Source of the DNA: UBA8914 sp034002905
Lineage (GTDB): Bacteria; Pseudomonadota; Alphaproteobacteria; UBA9219
DNA: 64,000 nucleotides
Direction of reading: 5' to 3'
Assembly (NCBI GenBank): GCA_034002905.1
Contig: JAVEZQ010000002.1
Location: 62,001-126,000, forward strand
This document shows, in pieces, positions 8,567 through 17,998 of the stretch. The notes under the pieces were generated by a model. That model worked only from the letters and a program-made list of their open reading frames with translations. It was not told where the DNA came from and searched no databases. Numbering within the stretch: the first letter of the stretch is position 1; the number at the start of each line of letters is the position of its first letter. The translations under genes were made by a program, and so were the position numbers.

Positions 8567-8934
8567 TAAGCGATCCTCTTTTGACTTTCAATTCACAAAC
8601 ATGCAGCGCTCTTGGCGCTACGGAAAACGTAAACTACCCCTTTTCGCCGGATTGGCGCAAGGGCTTATTCTCTGTCCGAAACCTTATATTAACCTTGAAA
8701 GTATTTCCTTGTAAAGGGTTGCTTATATGAAACGATCAATATTCCTCCCGTCTTGCAGAACTGCCTCTTGCGCAAGGGTTCTGCATGCCGTATCAAGCTC
8801 CCCACACAGCCGGCGGGTCCACGACTTTTCATTGCCTTTTTTGGGTAATACAGCTAAGCTCAGCTATACAGTTGTGAAGTATCGTAGAAGGGTTGTTATA
8901 GTTAATCGTCCGGTACGTATCAGAAAGGGATGTT
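8567..8934. other. Intergenic region between divergent rpoZ and the NYN-domain gene
   Basis: These 368 bases hold the two divergent promoter regions. I see no credible coding frame and no recognisable RNA gene. The one site worth naming is a possible plus-strand promoter at 8872-8901, listed separately. Confidence 0.4.
8872..8901 (+). promoter_or_regulatory. Candidate promoter for the NYN-domain gene
   Basis: A TTGTGA -35-like box at 8872-8877 and a TTATAG -10-like box at 8896-8901 are separated by 18 bases. Transcription would start about 27 bases before the gene's ATG at 8935, which leaves room for its AAAGGGA ribosome binding site. Confidence 0.35.
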
Positions 8935-9606
8935 ATGATTTTTTATAAAGAAGAACGAATGGCGATGTTTATTGACGGCGCTAATCTCTATGCGGCCTCC
9001 CGCGGACTTGGGTTTGATATTGACTACAAACGTCTTTTAGAGCTATTCGCCGGACGTGCGCGCCTTGTCCGCGCTTTCTACTACACAGCCCTTGTCGAGA
9101 ACGAGGAATACTCACCGATTCGCCCACTCGTGGACTGGCTAGACTACAATGGCTATGCCATGATCACAAAACCGACCAAGGAGTTCACGGACGCCTTTGG
9201 CCGTCGCAAGATCAAGGGCAATATGGATATCGAGCTTGCCATCGATGTCATGGAAATGAGCGATAATGTCGATCACATCATGATTTTCTCTGGCGACGGC
9301 GATTTCCGCCGCCTCGTCGAGGCCGTACAACGTCGCGGCAAGCGCGTCAGCGTTGTCAGCACCATGCGCACGAATCCGCCCATGGTTGCAGACGAGTTGC
9401 GCCGTCAGGCCGATAACTTTATCGAGCTGCAAGAGCTGATGCCGCACATTGCGCGCGCCCGTGATCCGAACGCTCCCGCAATTCAAACCGCGCCCGCCGC
9501 CCAGCAACCTTCCCTTGAGGAAGTTACAGAGTCCATCATGGCAACACAGGAATCGATGAAGGAAGAAGCTGACACAACGCCGCGGTCCAAGCAGGACGTT
9601 GCTTAA
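8935..9606 (+). CDS. NYN domain protein, LabA/DUF88-like predicted PIN-fold RNase
   Basis: Predicted metal-dependent RNase of the NYN (PIN-like) family. Over 223 residues the acidic catalytic positions are all present: FIDGANLY near residue 12, KGNMDIELAIDVM near 96, and FSGDGDF near 119. The C-terminal 60 residues are alanine-, proline- and glutamate-rich and probably disordered. The ATG at 8935 has AAAGGGA upstream; an inner ATG at 8959 would also keep the whole domain. It converges on smpB, sharing a bidirectional terminator. Family members act in RNA turnover, but the specific target is unknown. Confidence 0.85.
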   Translation: MIFYKEERMAMFIDGANLYAASRGLGFDIDYKRLLELFAGRARLVRAFYYTALVENEEYSPIRPLVDWLDYNGYAMITKPTKEFTDAFGRRKIKGNMDIELAIDVMEMSDNVDHIMIFSGDGDFRRLVEAVQRRGKRVSVVSTMRTNPPMVADELRRQADNFIELQELMPHIARARDPNAPAIQTAPAAQQPSLEEVTESIMATQESMKEEADTTPRSKQDVA

Positions 9607-9628
9607 AGCCTTTCTTGGCACAATCCAT

Positions 9629-9655
9629 AAAAAAGCGGCCAAATGGCCGCTTTTT
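9629..9655. terminator. Bidirectional intrinsic terminator between the NYN gene and smpB
   Basis: A perfect GCGGCC-AAAT-GGCCGC hairpin is flanked by A-tracts on the left and T-tracts on the right, so it can stop transcription from both convergent genes. It lies 22 bases after the NYN gene and directly abuts the smpB stop codon. Confidence 0.9.
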
Positions 9656-10144
9656 CTATCCGTTCTTGTTACGCATAATACGGGCCTGATCCCGGCTCCA
9701 GTCGCGATCCTTAATAGCCGCACGTTTGTCGGCTTGCTGTTTACCTTTCGCAAGCCCCAAATCAACCTTGGCTATTCCCCTTTTATTAAAATAAATACTC
9801 AAGGGAACAATGGTCAGCCCCTCTTTTTTGACGGCGCCAAGCAACTTGTTACGCTCGCGTTTGTGCAGCAAAAGAATGCGCGGACGGTGGGACTCATGCT
9901 GGAGATGTTGGCCCGCCTGTTTATATTCGGCAATATAGGCATTCATGAGTTGAAGCTCGCCATCTTTCATGACGGCAAAAGACTCCTGAATACTGACTTC
10001 GCCACGGCGCAACGATTTAACCTCTGTGCCGGTCAGGATAATGCCAGCCTCGTAATTATCGATGATGGCATAGTCGTGCCGCGCGCGACGATTGAGCGCG
10101 ACATACTTCTGAGCCTTTAATCGATCTGCCTTGTCACTTGACAT
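9656..10144 (-). CDS. smpB: SsrA-binding protein SmpB
   Basis: Partner of tmRNA in trans-translation, delivering tmRNA to stalled ribosomes. The 162-residue product shows the OB-fold signature ALNRRARHDYAI, then GIILTGTEVKSLR, HRPRILLLHKRE and the basic C-terminal tail KGKQQADKRAAIKDRDWSR that enters the mRNA channel. Length and start are normal for the family. No tmRNA gene (ssrA) was seen in this window. It is divergent from the lytic transglycosylase gene. Confidence 0.97.
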   Translation of the reverse strand: MSSDKADRLKAQKYVALNRRARHDYAIIDNYEAGIILTGTEVKSLRRGEVSIQESFAVMKDGELQLMNAYIAEYKQAGQHLQHESHRPRILLLHKRERNKLLGAVKKEGLTIVPLSIYFNKRGIAKVDLGLAKGKQQADKRAAIKDRDWSRDQARIMRNKNG

Positions 10145-10169
10145 AAAAAATCCATACTCGTTACTTACG

Positions 10170-10198
10170 GTGGCATCCTATCGAAGATCGTTTATAAT
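10170..10198 (+). promoter_or_regulatory. Candidate promoter of the lytic transglycosylase gene
   Basis: A GTGGCA -35-like box at 10170-10175 and a consensus TATAAT -10 box at 10193-10198 are spaced by 17 bases. The predicted start of transcription is about 27 bases before the ATG at 10232, with AAAGGGA between. Confidence 0.45.
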
Positions 10199-10231
10199 GC
10201 GTTCGCACCGCCTTCCCAAAGGGATTCTTCT

Positions 10232-12157
10232 ATGCTTCGTCTGATTTTTGCTATTTTTGCCTTGTTTTTAGCAGGATTAACGCCCGCTCAGGCCTCCCAC
10301 GGCTATCTTGACGCCTTTGTTGCGCTGGACAAAAGAGAGACTGGACCCGCCAAATCCCTTGTTTATCGGGGCGGTAACGCAGTCCTTAACAAAGTTCTGA
10401 AAGCCGAGTTGATGGCCCAGCCGGGCAATGACTATTCTTTTGATGAACTCGCAACCTTTATTACCGAAAATCCGAACTGGCCCGGCCTCAACGGTATCCG
10501 CATGATCGCCGAGCAAAAACTGCCCTCCGGTGCAAACTCACAACGAGTCATCCGCTGGTTTACAAGCTACCCTCCCCTTACACTGGCCGGTTTTTTTCGC
10601 TATGCTGACGCGCTTGAAAATAGCAGTGGTCGCAAAAAGGTTGTCGAGCTTGCGCGTGAACGCTGGATCAATAAAGATATGTCCAAGGCCGAGCAAACAG
10701 AATTTCTTGGCCGTTATCGTCACCTTCTGACAAAAAAAGATCATGAAAAACGTCTAAGCCGCCTTTTATGGGATAACCAAATCGCCGGGGCACGCGCGAT
10801 GTACAGCTATGTCAGCAAAGACTGGCAAGCTCTGGCCGAAGCCCGCATAGCCTTGGCCAACCAGACCAACACAGCGAATGGCTTGCTCAGCAAAGTCCCA
10901 GCTTCGTTACGCAAGGATCCGGGGCTCTTGTATGACCGCCTCAAATGGCGGCGCAAAAACGATCTGGATAAGGAGGCGCTGGATATCCTGCTTAATCCAC
11001 CCAACGATCCGGATCATGCAGACAAATGGTGGGACGAGCGCAATATCATGATCCGCCGTGCGATGGAGGGCAAGGATTTCAACCTTGCCTACCGTTTGGC
11101 CTCCAATCACGGCACGATGAAAGGCTTTGACTATATTCAGGCCGAGTTTCTTGCCGGATGGCTTGCGTTGCGTTTTAAAAACCGGCCTGATATCGCCCAC
11201 AAACATTTCTCGCATTTTATTGAAGAAGCCGGAACCCCGATCAGCCGCGCACGCGGGTACTATTGGCTAGGCCGGACCTATGAAGCCGCCAATCAGCCTC
11301 ATGACGCGCGGCAGGCCTATGAAACAGCAGGCACTATCAACACCACTTTCTATGGGCAACTTGCTCTGGCCCGCCTTGATTCGAGCCCTGTGATCCAAGC
11401 TATGCCGGAGCCCGCCATCCCTGAAAATATCCGTACCGCCTTTTACCGCAGCAGCCTTATTACAGCCGTTGAGCAACTCTATAATGCTGGCGTCTATGGT
11501 CGCGCTGAAAAGTTCTTTAAAGCCGCAAGCGATGTGGCCACAAAGCGTGTTGACTTTGCCCTTCTCCTTGAGCTCGCCTACCAGCTCCAGCGCCCTGATT
11601 GGGCCGTCAAGGCTGCAAAAGCGGCCAACCAGCACAACATCATCGTGCCGGGTGGTTCTTTCCCTGTTCTCGACATCAAAATACCCCAACCACCAGAGCT
11701 TGCTCTAACACATGCCTTGATCCGTCAGGAAAGCCAGTTCCAAGCCGATGTGGGCAGCCCTGCTGGTGCCAAAGGCCTGATGCAACTTATGCCCGGAACC
11801 GCCAAGGATGTCTGTAAAGAGCTGGGCATCGCCTATCGCCCTCAGTCTTTGAGCGATCCCGACTATAATGTCCGGCTTGGCACGACATTTATTCAAAAAC
11901 AGATCGATTCTTTTGATGGATCATATGTTCTGGCACTCGCGGGGTATAATGCAGGACCTCGCCGTGCCCGCCAGTGGATCGATCTTTTTGGCGATCCACG
12001 CACCGCCAATGTGGACGCCATCGACTGGATCGAGCTAATCCCTATCTATGAAACACGCAATTATGTTCAGCGGATTATAGAAAATCTCCAATTCTACAGG
12101 GCCAAGCTCAATGGCGGACAAGCTCCTTTGCTCATTATGCAGGATCTCAAGAGATAG
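10232..12157 (+). CDS. Soluble lytic murein transglycosylase
   Basis: Periplasmic muramidase that cleaves the MurNAc-GlcNAc bond with formation of 1,6-anhydro ends. The 641-residue product has a signal peptide (residues 1-21, cut after AQA), a long alpha-superhelical region, and a C-terminal GEWL/SLT fold. The latter has IRQESQF with E500 as catalytic glutamate, GAKGLMQLMPGTA, and LALAGYNAGPRRAR. This is the Slt70 arrangement. The gene is monocistronic; a candidate promoter lies at 10170-10198. The symbol slt would fit, but orthology to the E. coli gene was not tested. Confidence 0.92.
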   Translation: MLRLIFAIFALFLAGLTPAQASHGYLDAFVALDKRETGPAKSLVYRGGNAVLNKVLKAELMAQPGNDYSFDELATFITENPNWPGLNGIRMIAEQKLPSGANSQRVIRWFTSYPPLTLAGFFRYADALENSSGRKKVVELARERWINKDMSKAEQTEFLGRYRHLLTKKDHEKRLSRLLWDNQIAGARAMYSYVSKDWQALAEARIALANQTNTANGLLSKVPASLRKDPGLLYDRLKWRRKNDLDKEALDILLNPPNDPDHADKWWDERNIMIRRAMEGKDFNLAYRLASNHGTMKGFDYIQAEFLAGWLALRFKNRPDIAHKHFSHFIEEAGTPISRARGYYWLGRTYEAANQPHDARQAYETAGTINTTFYGQLALARLDSSPVIQAMPEPAIPENIRTAFYRSSLITAVEQLYNAGVYGRAEKFFKAASDVATKRVDFALLLELAYQLQRPDWAVKAAKAANQHNIIVPGGSFPVLDIKIPQPPELALTHALIRQESQFQADVGSPAGAKGLMQLMPGTAKDVCKELGIAYRPQSLSDPDYNVRLGTTFIQKQIDSFDGSYVLALAGYNAGPRRARQWIDLFGDPRTANVDAIDWIELIPIYETRNYVQRIIENLQFYRAKLNGGQAPLLIMQDLKR

Positions 12158-12184
12158 AACCGAATGCTGCTCGCGCATGGGGGA

Positions 12185-12415
12185 TTACCGTCGCTTCAGT
12201 TCATCCAAAACAAACAGGCGCAGGGCGCTTGAAAGATTGCCACGGCGTGCATGATCGATCTGGGTTACGAGGTGGTTGATCGATACGCCGCGATCCAAAG
12301 CGATCCTACACAGCTCGTCCCAAAAAGCGGGCTCGAGCGAAATCGACGTGCGATGACCCTCGATCAAGACAGAGCGCTTGCGGCAGCCATCCAGCGTTTT
12401 ATCCGGCTCAGTCAA
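12185..12415 (-). CDS. Ribbon-helix-helix protein (RHH_4 family)
   Basis: The 76-residue product matches the small alphaproteobacterial RHH_4 family: RSVLIEGHRTSISLEPAFWDEL, SINHLV, then NLSSALRLFVLDEL. The beta strand and two helices would dimerise to bind DNA, though targets are unknown. No ATG is available before the domain, so initiation must use the TTG at 12415. This TTG lies inside the last codons of fumC (the TTGACTGA junction), an 8-base overlap that implies translational coupling to fumarase. Confidence 0.75.
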   Translation of the reverse strand: MTEPDKTLDGCRKRSVLIEGHRTSISLEPAFWDELCRIALDRGVSINHLVTQIDHARRGNLSSALRLFVLDELKRR

Positions 12416-13823
12416 GGGGCTTCACCATATCGGCTGGACGGATCAGGCGGTCATAATCTTCTGCGCTGAGCAGGCCCAGCTCGACCGCCACTTGTTTGAG
12501 CGTTTTCTTTTCGGCATGCGCTGTCTTGGCGATCTTGGCCGCATTATCATACCCAACATGCGGGTTAAGCGCCGTGACAAGCATCAGCGACTGTGAAAGC
12601 AGGCTTTGAATACGATCTTCATTCGCCGTGATGCCCATCACACAATTCTTTGTAAAGCTGTCGGCGACATCGGCCAGCAGGTTGATTGATTGCAGGACAT
12701 TATAAGCAATGACGGGCTTAAAGACGTTTAGCTCGAAATGGCCGTTTGATCCGGCAATCGTGACCGTTACATGGTTGCCCATCACTTGCGCCGCAACCAT
12801 CGTCATAGCCTCGGACTGTGTCGGGTTCACCTTGCCGGGCATGATGGACGACCCAGGCTCGTTCTCTGGCAAGTTGATTTCGCCAATTCCGCAATTCGGC
12901 CCCGAAGCGAGCAGCCGGATATCGTTCGCGATCTTCATGAAGCTAACCGCAATCGTGTTGAGCATCCCTGAAGCCTCAACGAGCGCATCACGCGAGGCCA
13001 GCGCCTCAAACTTGTTTTCAGCGGTCACAAAAGGCTTGCCCGTCAATTGTGCGATTTCCTGAGCAAAAGCCTCGGCAAAATCCTTCTTGGCATTAAGGCC
13101 GGTACCGACAGCCGTACCGCCTTGAGCGAGCGGGTAAAGCCGCTTCATCGCATCGCGGGAGCGTTCGATGGAAAGCTGAAGCTGGGCGGCATAACCGGAA
13201 AACTCTTGCCCCAAGGTGATAGGGGTCGCGTCCTGCAAATGCGTGCGTCCGATCTTCACAATGCTATCGAAAGCCTGAGCCTTTTCATCCATGGCCGTGT
13301 AAAAACGCTCAAGCGCAGGAATCAATTTATCGGAAATCTCCGTAACCGCCGCAACGTGGATTGCGGTCGGGAAGCAATCATTCGTGCTTTGTCCCCTATT
13401 CACATGATCATTCGGATGAACGGGCGACTTGCTCCCAATGGTGCCTCCCAGAATCTCGATAGCGCGGTTGGCGATGACCTCGTTCACATTCATATTGGTT
13501 TGAGAGCCTGAGCCCGTCTGCCAAACAACGAGAGGAAACTCGCCATCCCATTGGCCATCATAGACTTCCTGCGCGGCCTGAATGATCGCATCACCCAATG
13601 CCCGATCAAGAACCCCAAGCTTTATATTGGCAAGGGCTGCCGATTTCTTAACGGCGCCGAAGGCACGGATCAGGGGGCGTGGCATCTTTTCTCCACCGAT
13701 TGAAAAATTGCGCAGGCTACGCTGGGTTTGCGCCCCCCAATAACGGTTGCTTGGAACATCTATCGGCCCCAAAGTGTCTGTTTCAACGCGTGTTGTGGAT
13801 TCTTCTACGAGTTGTAGGGACAT
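12408..13823 (-). CDS. fumC: Fumarate hydratase, class II
   Basis: Iron-independent fumarase of the TCA cycle (fumarate to L-malate). The 471-residue product has the superfamily signature GSSIMPGKVNP plus the fumarase-specific SQTNMNVNEVIANRA and NDHVNRGQSTND stretches, and normal length. The ATG at 13823 was chosen over that at 13838 because a GGAGG lies 9 bases before it. Its 3' end overlaps the RHH protein gene. Close relatives in the same superfamily, aspartase and argininosuccinate lyase, lack this combination. Confidence 0.96.
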   Translation of the reverse strand: MSLQLVEESTTRVETDTLGPIDVPSNRYWGAQTQRSLRNFSIGGEKMPRPLIRAFGAVKKSAALANIKLGVLDRALGDAIIQAAQEVYDGQWDGEFPLVVWQTGSGSQTNMNVNEVIANRAIEILGGTIGSKSPVHPNDHVNRGQSTNDCFPTAIHVAAVTEISDKLIPALERFYTAMDEKAQAFDSIVKIGRTHLQDATPITLGQEFSGYAAQLQLSIERSRDAMKRLYPLAQGGTAVGTGLNAKKDFAEAFAQEIAQLTGKPFVTAENKFEALASRDALVEASGMLNTIAVSFMKIANDIRLLASGPNCGIGEINLPENEPGSSIMPGKVNPTQSEAMTMVAAQVMGNHVTVTIAGSNGHFELNVFKPVIAYNVLQSINLLADVADSFTKNCVMGITANEDRIQSLLSQSLMLVTALNPHVGYDNAAKIAKTAHAEKKTLKQVAVELGLLSAEDYDRLIRPADMVKPLD

Positions 13824-13922
13824 TTCGAGAGCCTCCATGTCAGGGATGGATTTTTTTTCAATACCTATCTATAACATCCAAGGCCCCTTTTTGGCCATCA
13901 TGTTTTGTTATCTGTTTTCGTC

Positions 13923-14555
13923 ATGTGGATCGCAACAAAATCTACTTTTTGCACTGCAATAACCGTTTCCCTTTTATGCCTGAGCACTCCAGCTTTGGCT
14001 TCGGAGCAGTCACAAACTGCGCCTGAGGGAAAGATTGCAGGCGTTCCTTATGTTCAAGATTCAGGTGTGCTCTCGATCAATGGCCGCGATGTCAATTTGT
14101 GGGGCATTGAGCGGCTGGCTCCCGATCAACAGTGCTGGCAAGCCGAAATGGCATGGTGTTGCGGTGAATATGCCGCCATGGCCCTTAAGCACTTTGTGCA
14201 AGGCCGCATGGTAGAATGCGAGATCAAAGAGCCCGCAGCGGAAGGACTTCCCGCCTTTGCCGTTTGTACACGCAATAAAGGTCAGCACAAAACGGACATC
14301 GCCGAACATCTCGTCTCCTTTGGCTGGGCTTTGGCTAAAAAAGATATTGTCGACAACCCTTACGAAGAGTTCGAAGAAGACGCACGGGAAAACAAACGAG
14401 GCGCATGGTCAAGCCGTTTCCAAAGCGCGCAGGACTGGCGCGACGGCATACAACGTTATATTAGTGAGTCGAATGATGACTCGGCTCAAACGCTAGAGCC
14501 ACCGGCAGAAGAACCTGCTGACGTAGGAGCCGCCGCCGAAGTGGCGGAAGAGTAA
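13923..14555 (+). CDS. Secreted thermonuclease-like (SNase-fold) protein, probably inactive
   Basis: A 210-residue exported protein with a signal peptide ending ALA/S near residue 26. The core follows the staphylococcal-nuclease-like pattern of proteobacterial proteins: VNLWGIERLAP, WCCGEYAAMALKHFV, GRMVEC, LVSFGWALAKK, then Y-EFEEDARENKRGAW. The residues expected to be catalytic are changed: the arginine of the VRLxGIDAPE motif is N, the aspartate is E, and the arginine before the later VC is absent. The last 30 residues are acidic and alanine-rich. The ATG has no clear Shine-Dalgarno. It is convergent with the AsmA-like gene, one base apart. Confidence 0.7.
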   Translation: MWIATKSTFCTAITVSLLCLSTPALASEQSQTAPEGKIAGVPYVQDSGVLSINGRDVNLWGIERLAPDQQCWQAEMAWCCGEYAAMALKHFVQGRMVECEIKEPAAEGLPAFAVCTRNKGQHKTDIAEHLVSFGWALAKKDIVDNPYEEFEEDARENKRGAWSSRFQSAQDWRDGIQRYISESNDDSAQTLEPPAEEPADVGAAAEVAEE

Positions 14556-14556
14556 T

Positions 14557-17500
14557 CTACCTTACGGGAGCAGTCTCCTTACGGGGCTGGTCAGGTGTCG
14601 GCTGGGCCAGATTGTTTGGCGAAGGCACAGATTCATTTTGCGACTTACTCTTGGGTGCGCTTGGTTGTGTCGAGGACTCGCCAGCATCACCCGAGAAAAA
14701 GATATTCCGCAAAAAGCCCGGCGTCAGTAGAGAAACAGGGTTCACGCTAATATCAGGCTTTGACAAGTCACCTTTCACATCAAAAGAGGCAGCGATGACC
14801 CCCTCTCCGCTCCCCCCGGTAAGCACATCACCCAGCAAAGGGATAGAGCCAAGAATACTGTTCACAAAACTAAACGGCACAACGGTCCCGCGCAGATTGG
14901 CTGTATTGTCTTCAAGATTGATACGGCCATCCATATTAATCCCCACGACGGAACCAGCCGTACGCACATTGCGCAGATCAATCCGGTCATAATCCCAGAT
15001 AAACTCGCCCTTGAGGCGATCAAAAGAGGCGTTCCCCGTGATCAGATCGATAAAGCCAAAGGGTGAAACAGCGCTAAACAATCGGGCAAGAAACGGCATA
15101 TCGACAACAGTAAAAGATGTGACCTTAAGCTCGCCCTTAATCTCGTGGGGCTTTTCCACGGTACTCTCTCCCTCAATCGTAACCTTGCCGCCACGTATAC
15201 TATTACCAAAGCCAAGACCTTGTACCATCATGCCGAAATCATCGCTCGCGACAGAAAGCACCTTTTTCCCAAGTTGAGGCGTCAGCTTAATGGTAACGGG
15301 CACAGATGACTGCGCAATCCCGAACAGATCTACAGACTCCCACCCTTTTGCACTCCGTGACGCCTGTAGTTTGAAACTCCCAATCACCCCGTCTTCGCTC
15401 GTATAAAGTTTGACAACGCGTGCGGAGATCACCATAGGTGTCGGCGGCTTTTTTTCTTCGGTCGGCTTAGTCTCTGTCAACGGCTTATCGACTGTCTCGG
15501 CACCTGCCTTGCCTGAATCCAGTCCTGAAAGATCAACAGACTCGCCGGCAACATTAATTGTACTGCTTCCATCCCGCGCAATAGAATAGGCAATATCGGC
15601 ATTGGTACGGCCCAACACAAACGGCGAAAGAGCCACACTCTTTAACGTGCTCGTGTTGGCATCCAGCGAGGCGCTGCCTTTGACGGTCAATCCCGCCCCT
15701 TGCAAATTGATGTTTGTAAACTGGGAGTCCTTGCCGTCTTGCATATAAAGGGTGAAGGACACGCGCGCGCTTTCTCCTAACGGTTTGGTCCACGCAATGT
15801 CAGGGACCTTTACTTCGGCAGCGTTGAGCGTCGCCTTGACACCGACACTATGACGACCCTTTGCAACATTCTGATAATCGACTGTTACGGGTGTCTCACC
15901 TTTGACGCTCATATAACGGCCAAGACCATAAAAACGGTTCCACTCGTCATCCTTGACGACAGCCTTAACATTCGCCTCGTTGATGGGTTTTGATTTACCG
16001 CCATCTGGGCCAAAGCGGCTCGTCCACTTAAGCTGCGAGGACACATCGTTCATGCTAACGGTTCCCTCAAGACCAAATCCGTTTTGTGTCAGATCAAGCG
16101 CCATCGCGCCTTTTGATATCTCGATTGAAGGGATCAGGTTTTTCGCCGCAAAGTCCTTAAGCTGGGCCTTCGCTTTGACATCGATATCTTCAAGCAAAAG
16201 ATCACTTAACAAGGGCATCGAAAGAGTGACGATGCCTTCGGCTTGCCCGCTGCAATCATCGGGAACAAGCCCCACGGCTTTGGCATAGCCCAAGGGCGGC
16301 AAATCAATCAGTTTCAGAACATCCCGCACCGGCCCCTTGACCTTAAGGGGAATCTTAATTGTCTGGGTTTCTTTCTGAAAAGCCGCCATCACGATGGTAA
16401 AAGGCTCCAGCGTGATCGGACCCGTATGGCCCTGCTCGATCAACACCTCCATATGGTCCAGATCAAACTTTGCCTTAGCACTCGTATTTTCAACGGCAGG
16501 CATACCGTCAAGATAGGTCACGCGTCCGCCCTCGGCCTCGATATGACCGCTGCCGGATTCGAGGATAACATTCTCTATGTCATCCAGACGTAAACGCCCA
16601 TGAAGAGTTACCTCGCCCTGCTTGAAAATACCCTTTGTCATATTCTCCGCGATCCAACTCCGCGCATTCGGCACAACCGGCTTTGGCCAGATTGTGGTAA
16701 AAGCATCCATCGGCAAATCAAACAACTGCAGCTTGAGCACAAATTTATTATTTTCCTTTTTCCGGCTCTGCCAGAGCAAATCTTTGGGAACCGGCGTATT
16801 CGCCTCAAGAGACAGCTTCATTCTGGGCCCGCCGAAATCAACATCGCCCTTGGTAATTTTCAGCTTCTCGTCTTCTTTGTCATAGGCCACAGCCAGAATA
16901 GCGTTTTTAACCGTACGCGGTTGTTCCCAGAGATCCGGCGCATAGATTTTCCCTTCACCAAAAGAAAGATCCAGCGAGGCTGTCGCAATATCCAAGCGGC
17001 GATCCGTTCGCACCGAAAACGTTCCAGAAGCCGGCATATCCATCTGTTGAAGGAAAGTGGCTTCTGGCGCAAAGGGTTGAAATGTTGCTAACCTTATATC
17101 TTGAAAAGACACCGACACATTGTGCAGCGCCGTACCACTTTCATGTTTATAGGTTAGTTGCAGCGCAGATTTGCGTTCTCCTTCTTGCAGATCTACAACA
17201 GCGTGCCCAATGGCCTGTAGCTTGTTGTGCGTGAGAGAAAACTCGCGGACATTCAGGTCCCAGATCTGATCGGGCTTATCCATATCGCTAATCGCTAGCT
17301 TAAGATTTTTGATTGCGATATCGTGCTTGGTAAAGGGACTGGCGATTTCGTCGGCAATGGTTTGCAACACATCAAAAATGCTGATCCAGTTCGTCTTGCT
17401 TGCAACACGCGGCAAAGGCGCAACTTTTTGAAGCATCGACGGCGCACCGACGCCCAAAAGAACCTGTCCATCTTTTGTCCGAAACAGACGGAACAAAGCC

Positions 17501-17856
17501 TCGTCGGCCTCGAACGCACGTGGCAAGACCCGTCCTCTTAAAATGCTCCAGACACTAACCTGTACACGCGCACGCGGGAAGTTGATGATCGCATGGCTCT
17601 GCACATCACTGATCACGACATTCTCGCACTCCAACGCGAGCGTAAATTTGGTATTGTCCCACGCGACCGTCGTCTTCCCAATAGCGGCATGACTGTCGGG
17701 TACAAGGCGCTCGAAATAACTGACAATATAGGGGGTCCATGCGTTAGAGTTCATCTGTGCCGTTGAAAGCGACCACACGCCTAGAGCAATCAACACCGTC
17801 GCCAAAGCGAAGAGTGAAGCCATAACTCGTGTCAGGATACGCAGCATTCGGGTCAT
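14557..17856 (-). CDS. AsmA/YhdP-like protein (DUF3971)
   Basis: A 1099-residue protein with one N-terminal transmembrane helix (about residues 12-33) and a very long beta-rich periplasmic body, ending in an AsmA-like C-terminal region (FIDLITGNASFDRLKGEF, INMDGRINLEDNTANLRG, then FVNSILGSIPLLGDVL). Proteins of this group (YhdP, TamB, AsmA) form long grooves thought to carry phospholipid between inner and outer membranes. The last 50 residues are proline- and serine-rich. The order of segments best fits YhdP; the lipid-transfer role is family knowledge, not shown here. Confidence 0.82.
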   Translation of the reverse strand: MTRMLRILTRVMASLFALATVLIALGVWSLSTAQMNSNAWTPYIVSYFERLVPDSHAAIGKTTVAWDNTKFTLALECENVVISDVQSHAIINFPRARVQVSVWSILRGRVLPRAFEADEALFRLFRTKDGQVLLGVGAPSMLQKVAPLPRVASKTNWISIFDVLQTIADEIASPFTKHDIAIKNLKLAISDMDKPDQIWDLNVREFSLTHNKLQAIGHAVVDLQEGERKSALQLTYKHESGTALHNVSVSFQDIRLATFQPFAPEATFLQQMDMPASGTFSVRTDRRLDIATASLDLSFGEGKIYAPDLWEQPRTVKNAILAVAYDKEDEKLKITKGDVDFGGPRMKLSLEANTPVPKDLLWQSRKKENNKFVLKLQLFDLPMDAFTTIWPKPVVPNARSWIAENMTKGIFKQGEVTLHGRLRLDDIENVILESGSGHIEAEGGRVTYLDGMPAVENTSAKAKFDLDHMEVLIEQGHTGPITLEPFTIVMAAFQKETQTIKIPLKVKGPVRDVLKLIDLPPLGYAKAVGLVPDDCSGQAEGIVTLSMPLLSDLLLEDIDVKAKAQLKDFAAKNLIPSIEISKGAMALDLTQNGFGLEGTVSMNDVSSQLKWTSRFGPDGGKSKPINEANVKAVVKDDEWNRFYGLGRYMSVKGETPVTVDYQNVAKGRHSVGVKATLNAAEVKVPDIAWTKPLGESARVSFTLYMQDGKDSQFTNINLQGAGLTVKGSASLDANTSTLKSVALSPFVLGRTNADIAYSIARDGSSTINVAGESVDLSGLDSGKAGAETVDKPLTETKPTEEKKPPTPMVISARVVKLYTSEDGVIGSFKLQASRSAKGWESVDLFGIAQSSVPVTIKLTPQLGKKVLSVASDDFGMMVQGLGFGNSIRGGKVTIEGESTVEKPHEIKGELKVTSFTVVDMPFLARLFSAVSPFGFIDLITGNASFDRLKGEFIWDYDRIDLRNVRTAGSVVGINMDGRINLEDNTANLRGTVVPFSFVNSILGSIPLLGDVLTGGSGEGVIAASFDVKGDLSKPDISVNPVSLLTPGFLRNIFFSGDAGESSTQPSAPKSKSQNESVPSPNNLAQPTPDQPRKETAPVR

Positions 17857-17998
17857 GATATCACAGGGTATCCAACTAACTCGTTGATGTCACTAGCAAA
17901 GGGCCTCCACTGGCAAAGTGCGCACGAAAGTGATCGCGGGATTGATCCTTCGCCGCTTCTATGGTTTTATCCCAACAATTTATAATAAACAGATAACA

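Noticed and set aside
8727..8948. Plus-strand frame of 73 codons before the NYN gene
   Set aside because: Arginine- and serine-rich composition, no ribosome binding site, and overlap with the NYN start make coding unlikely.
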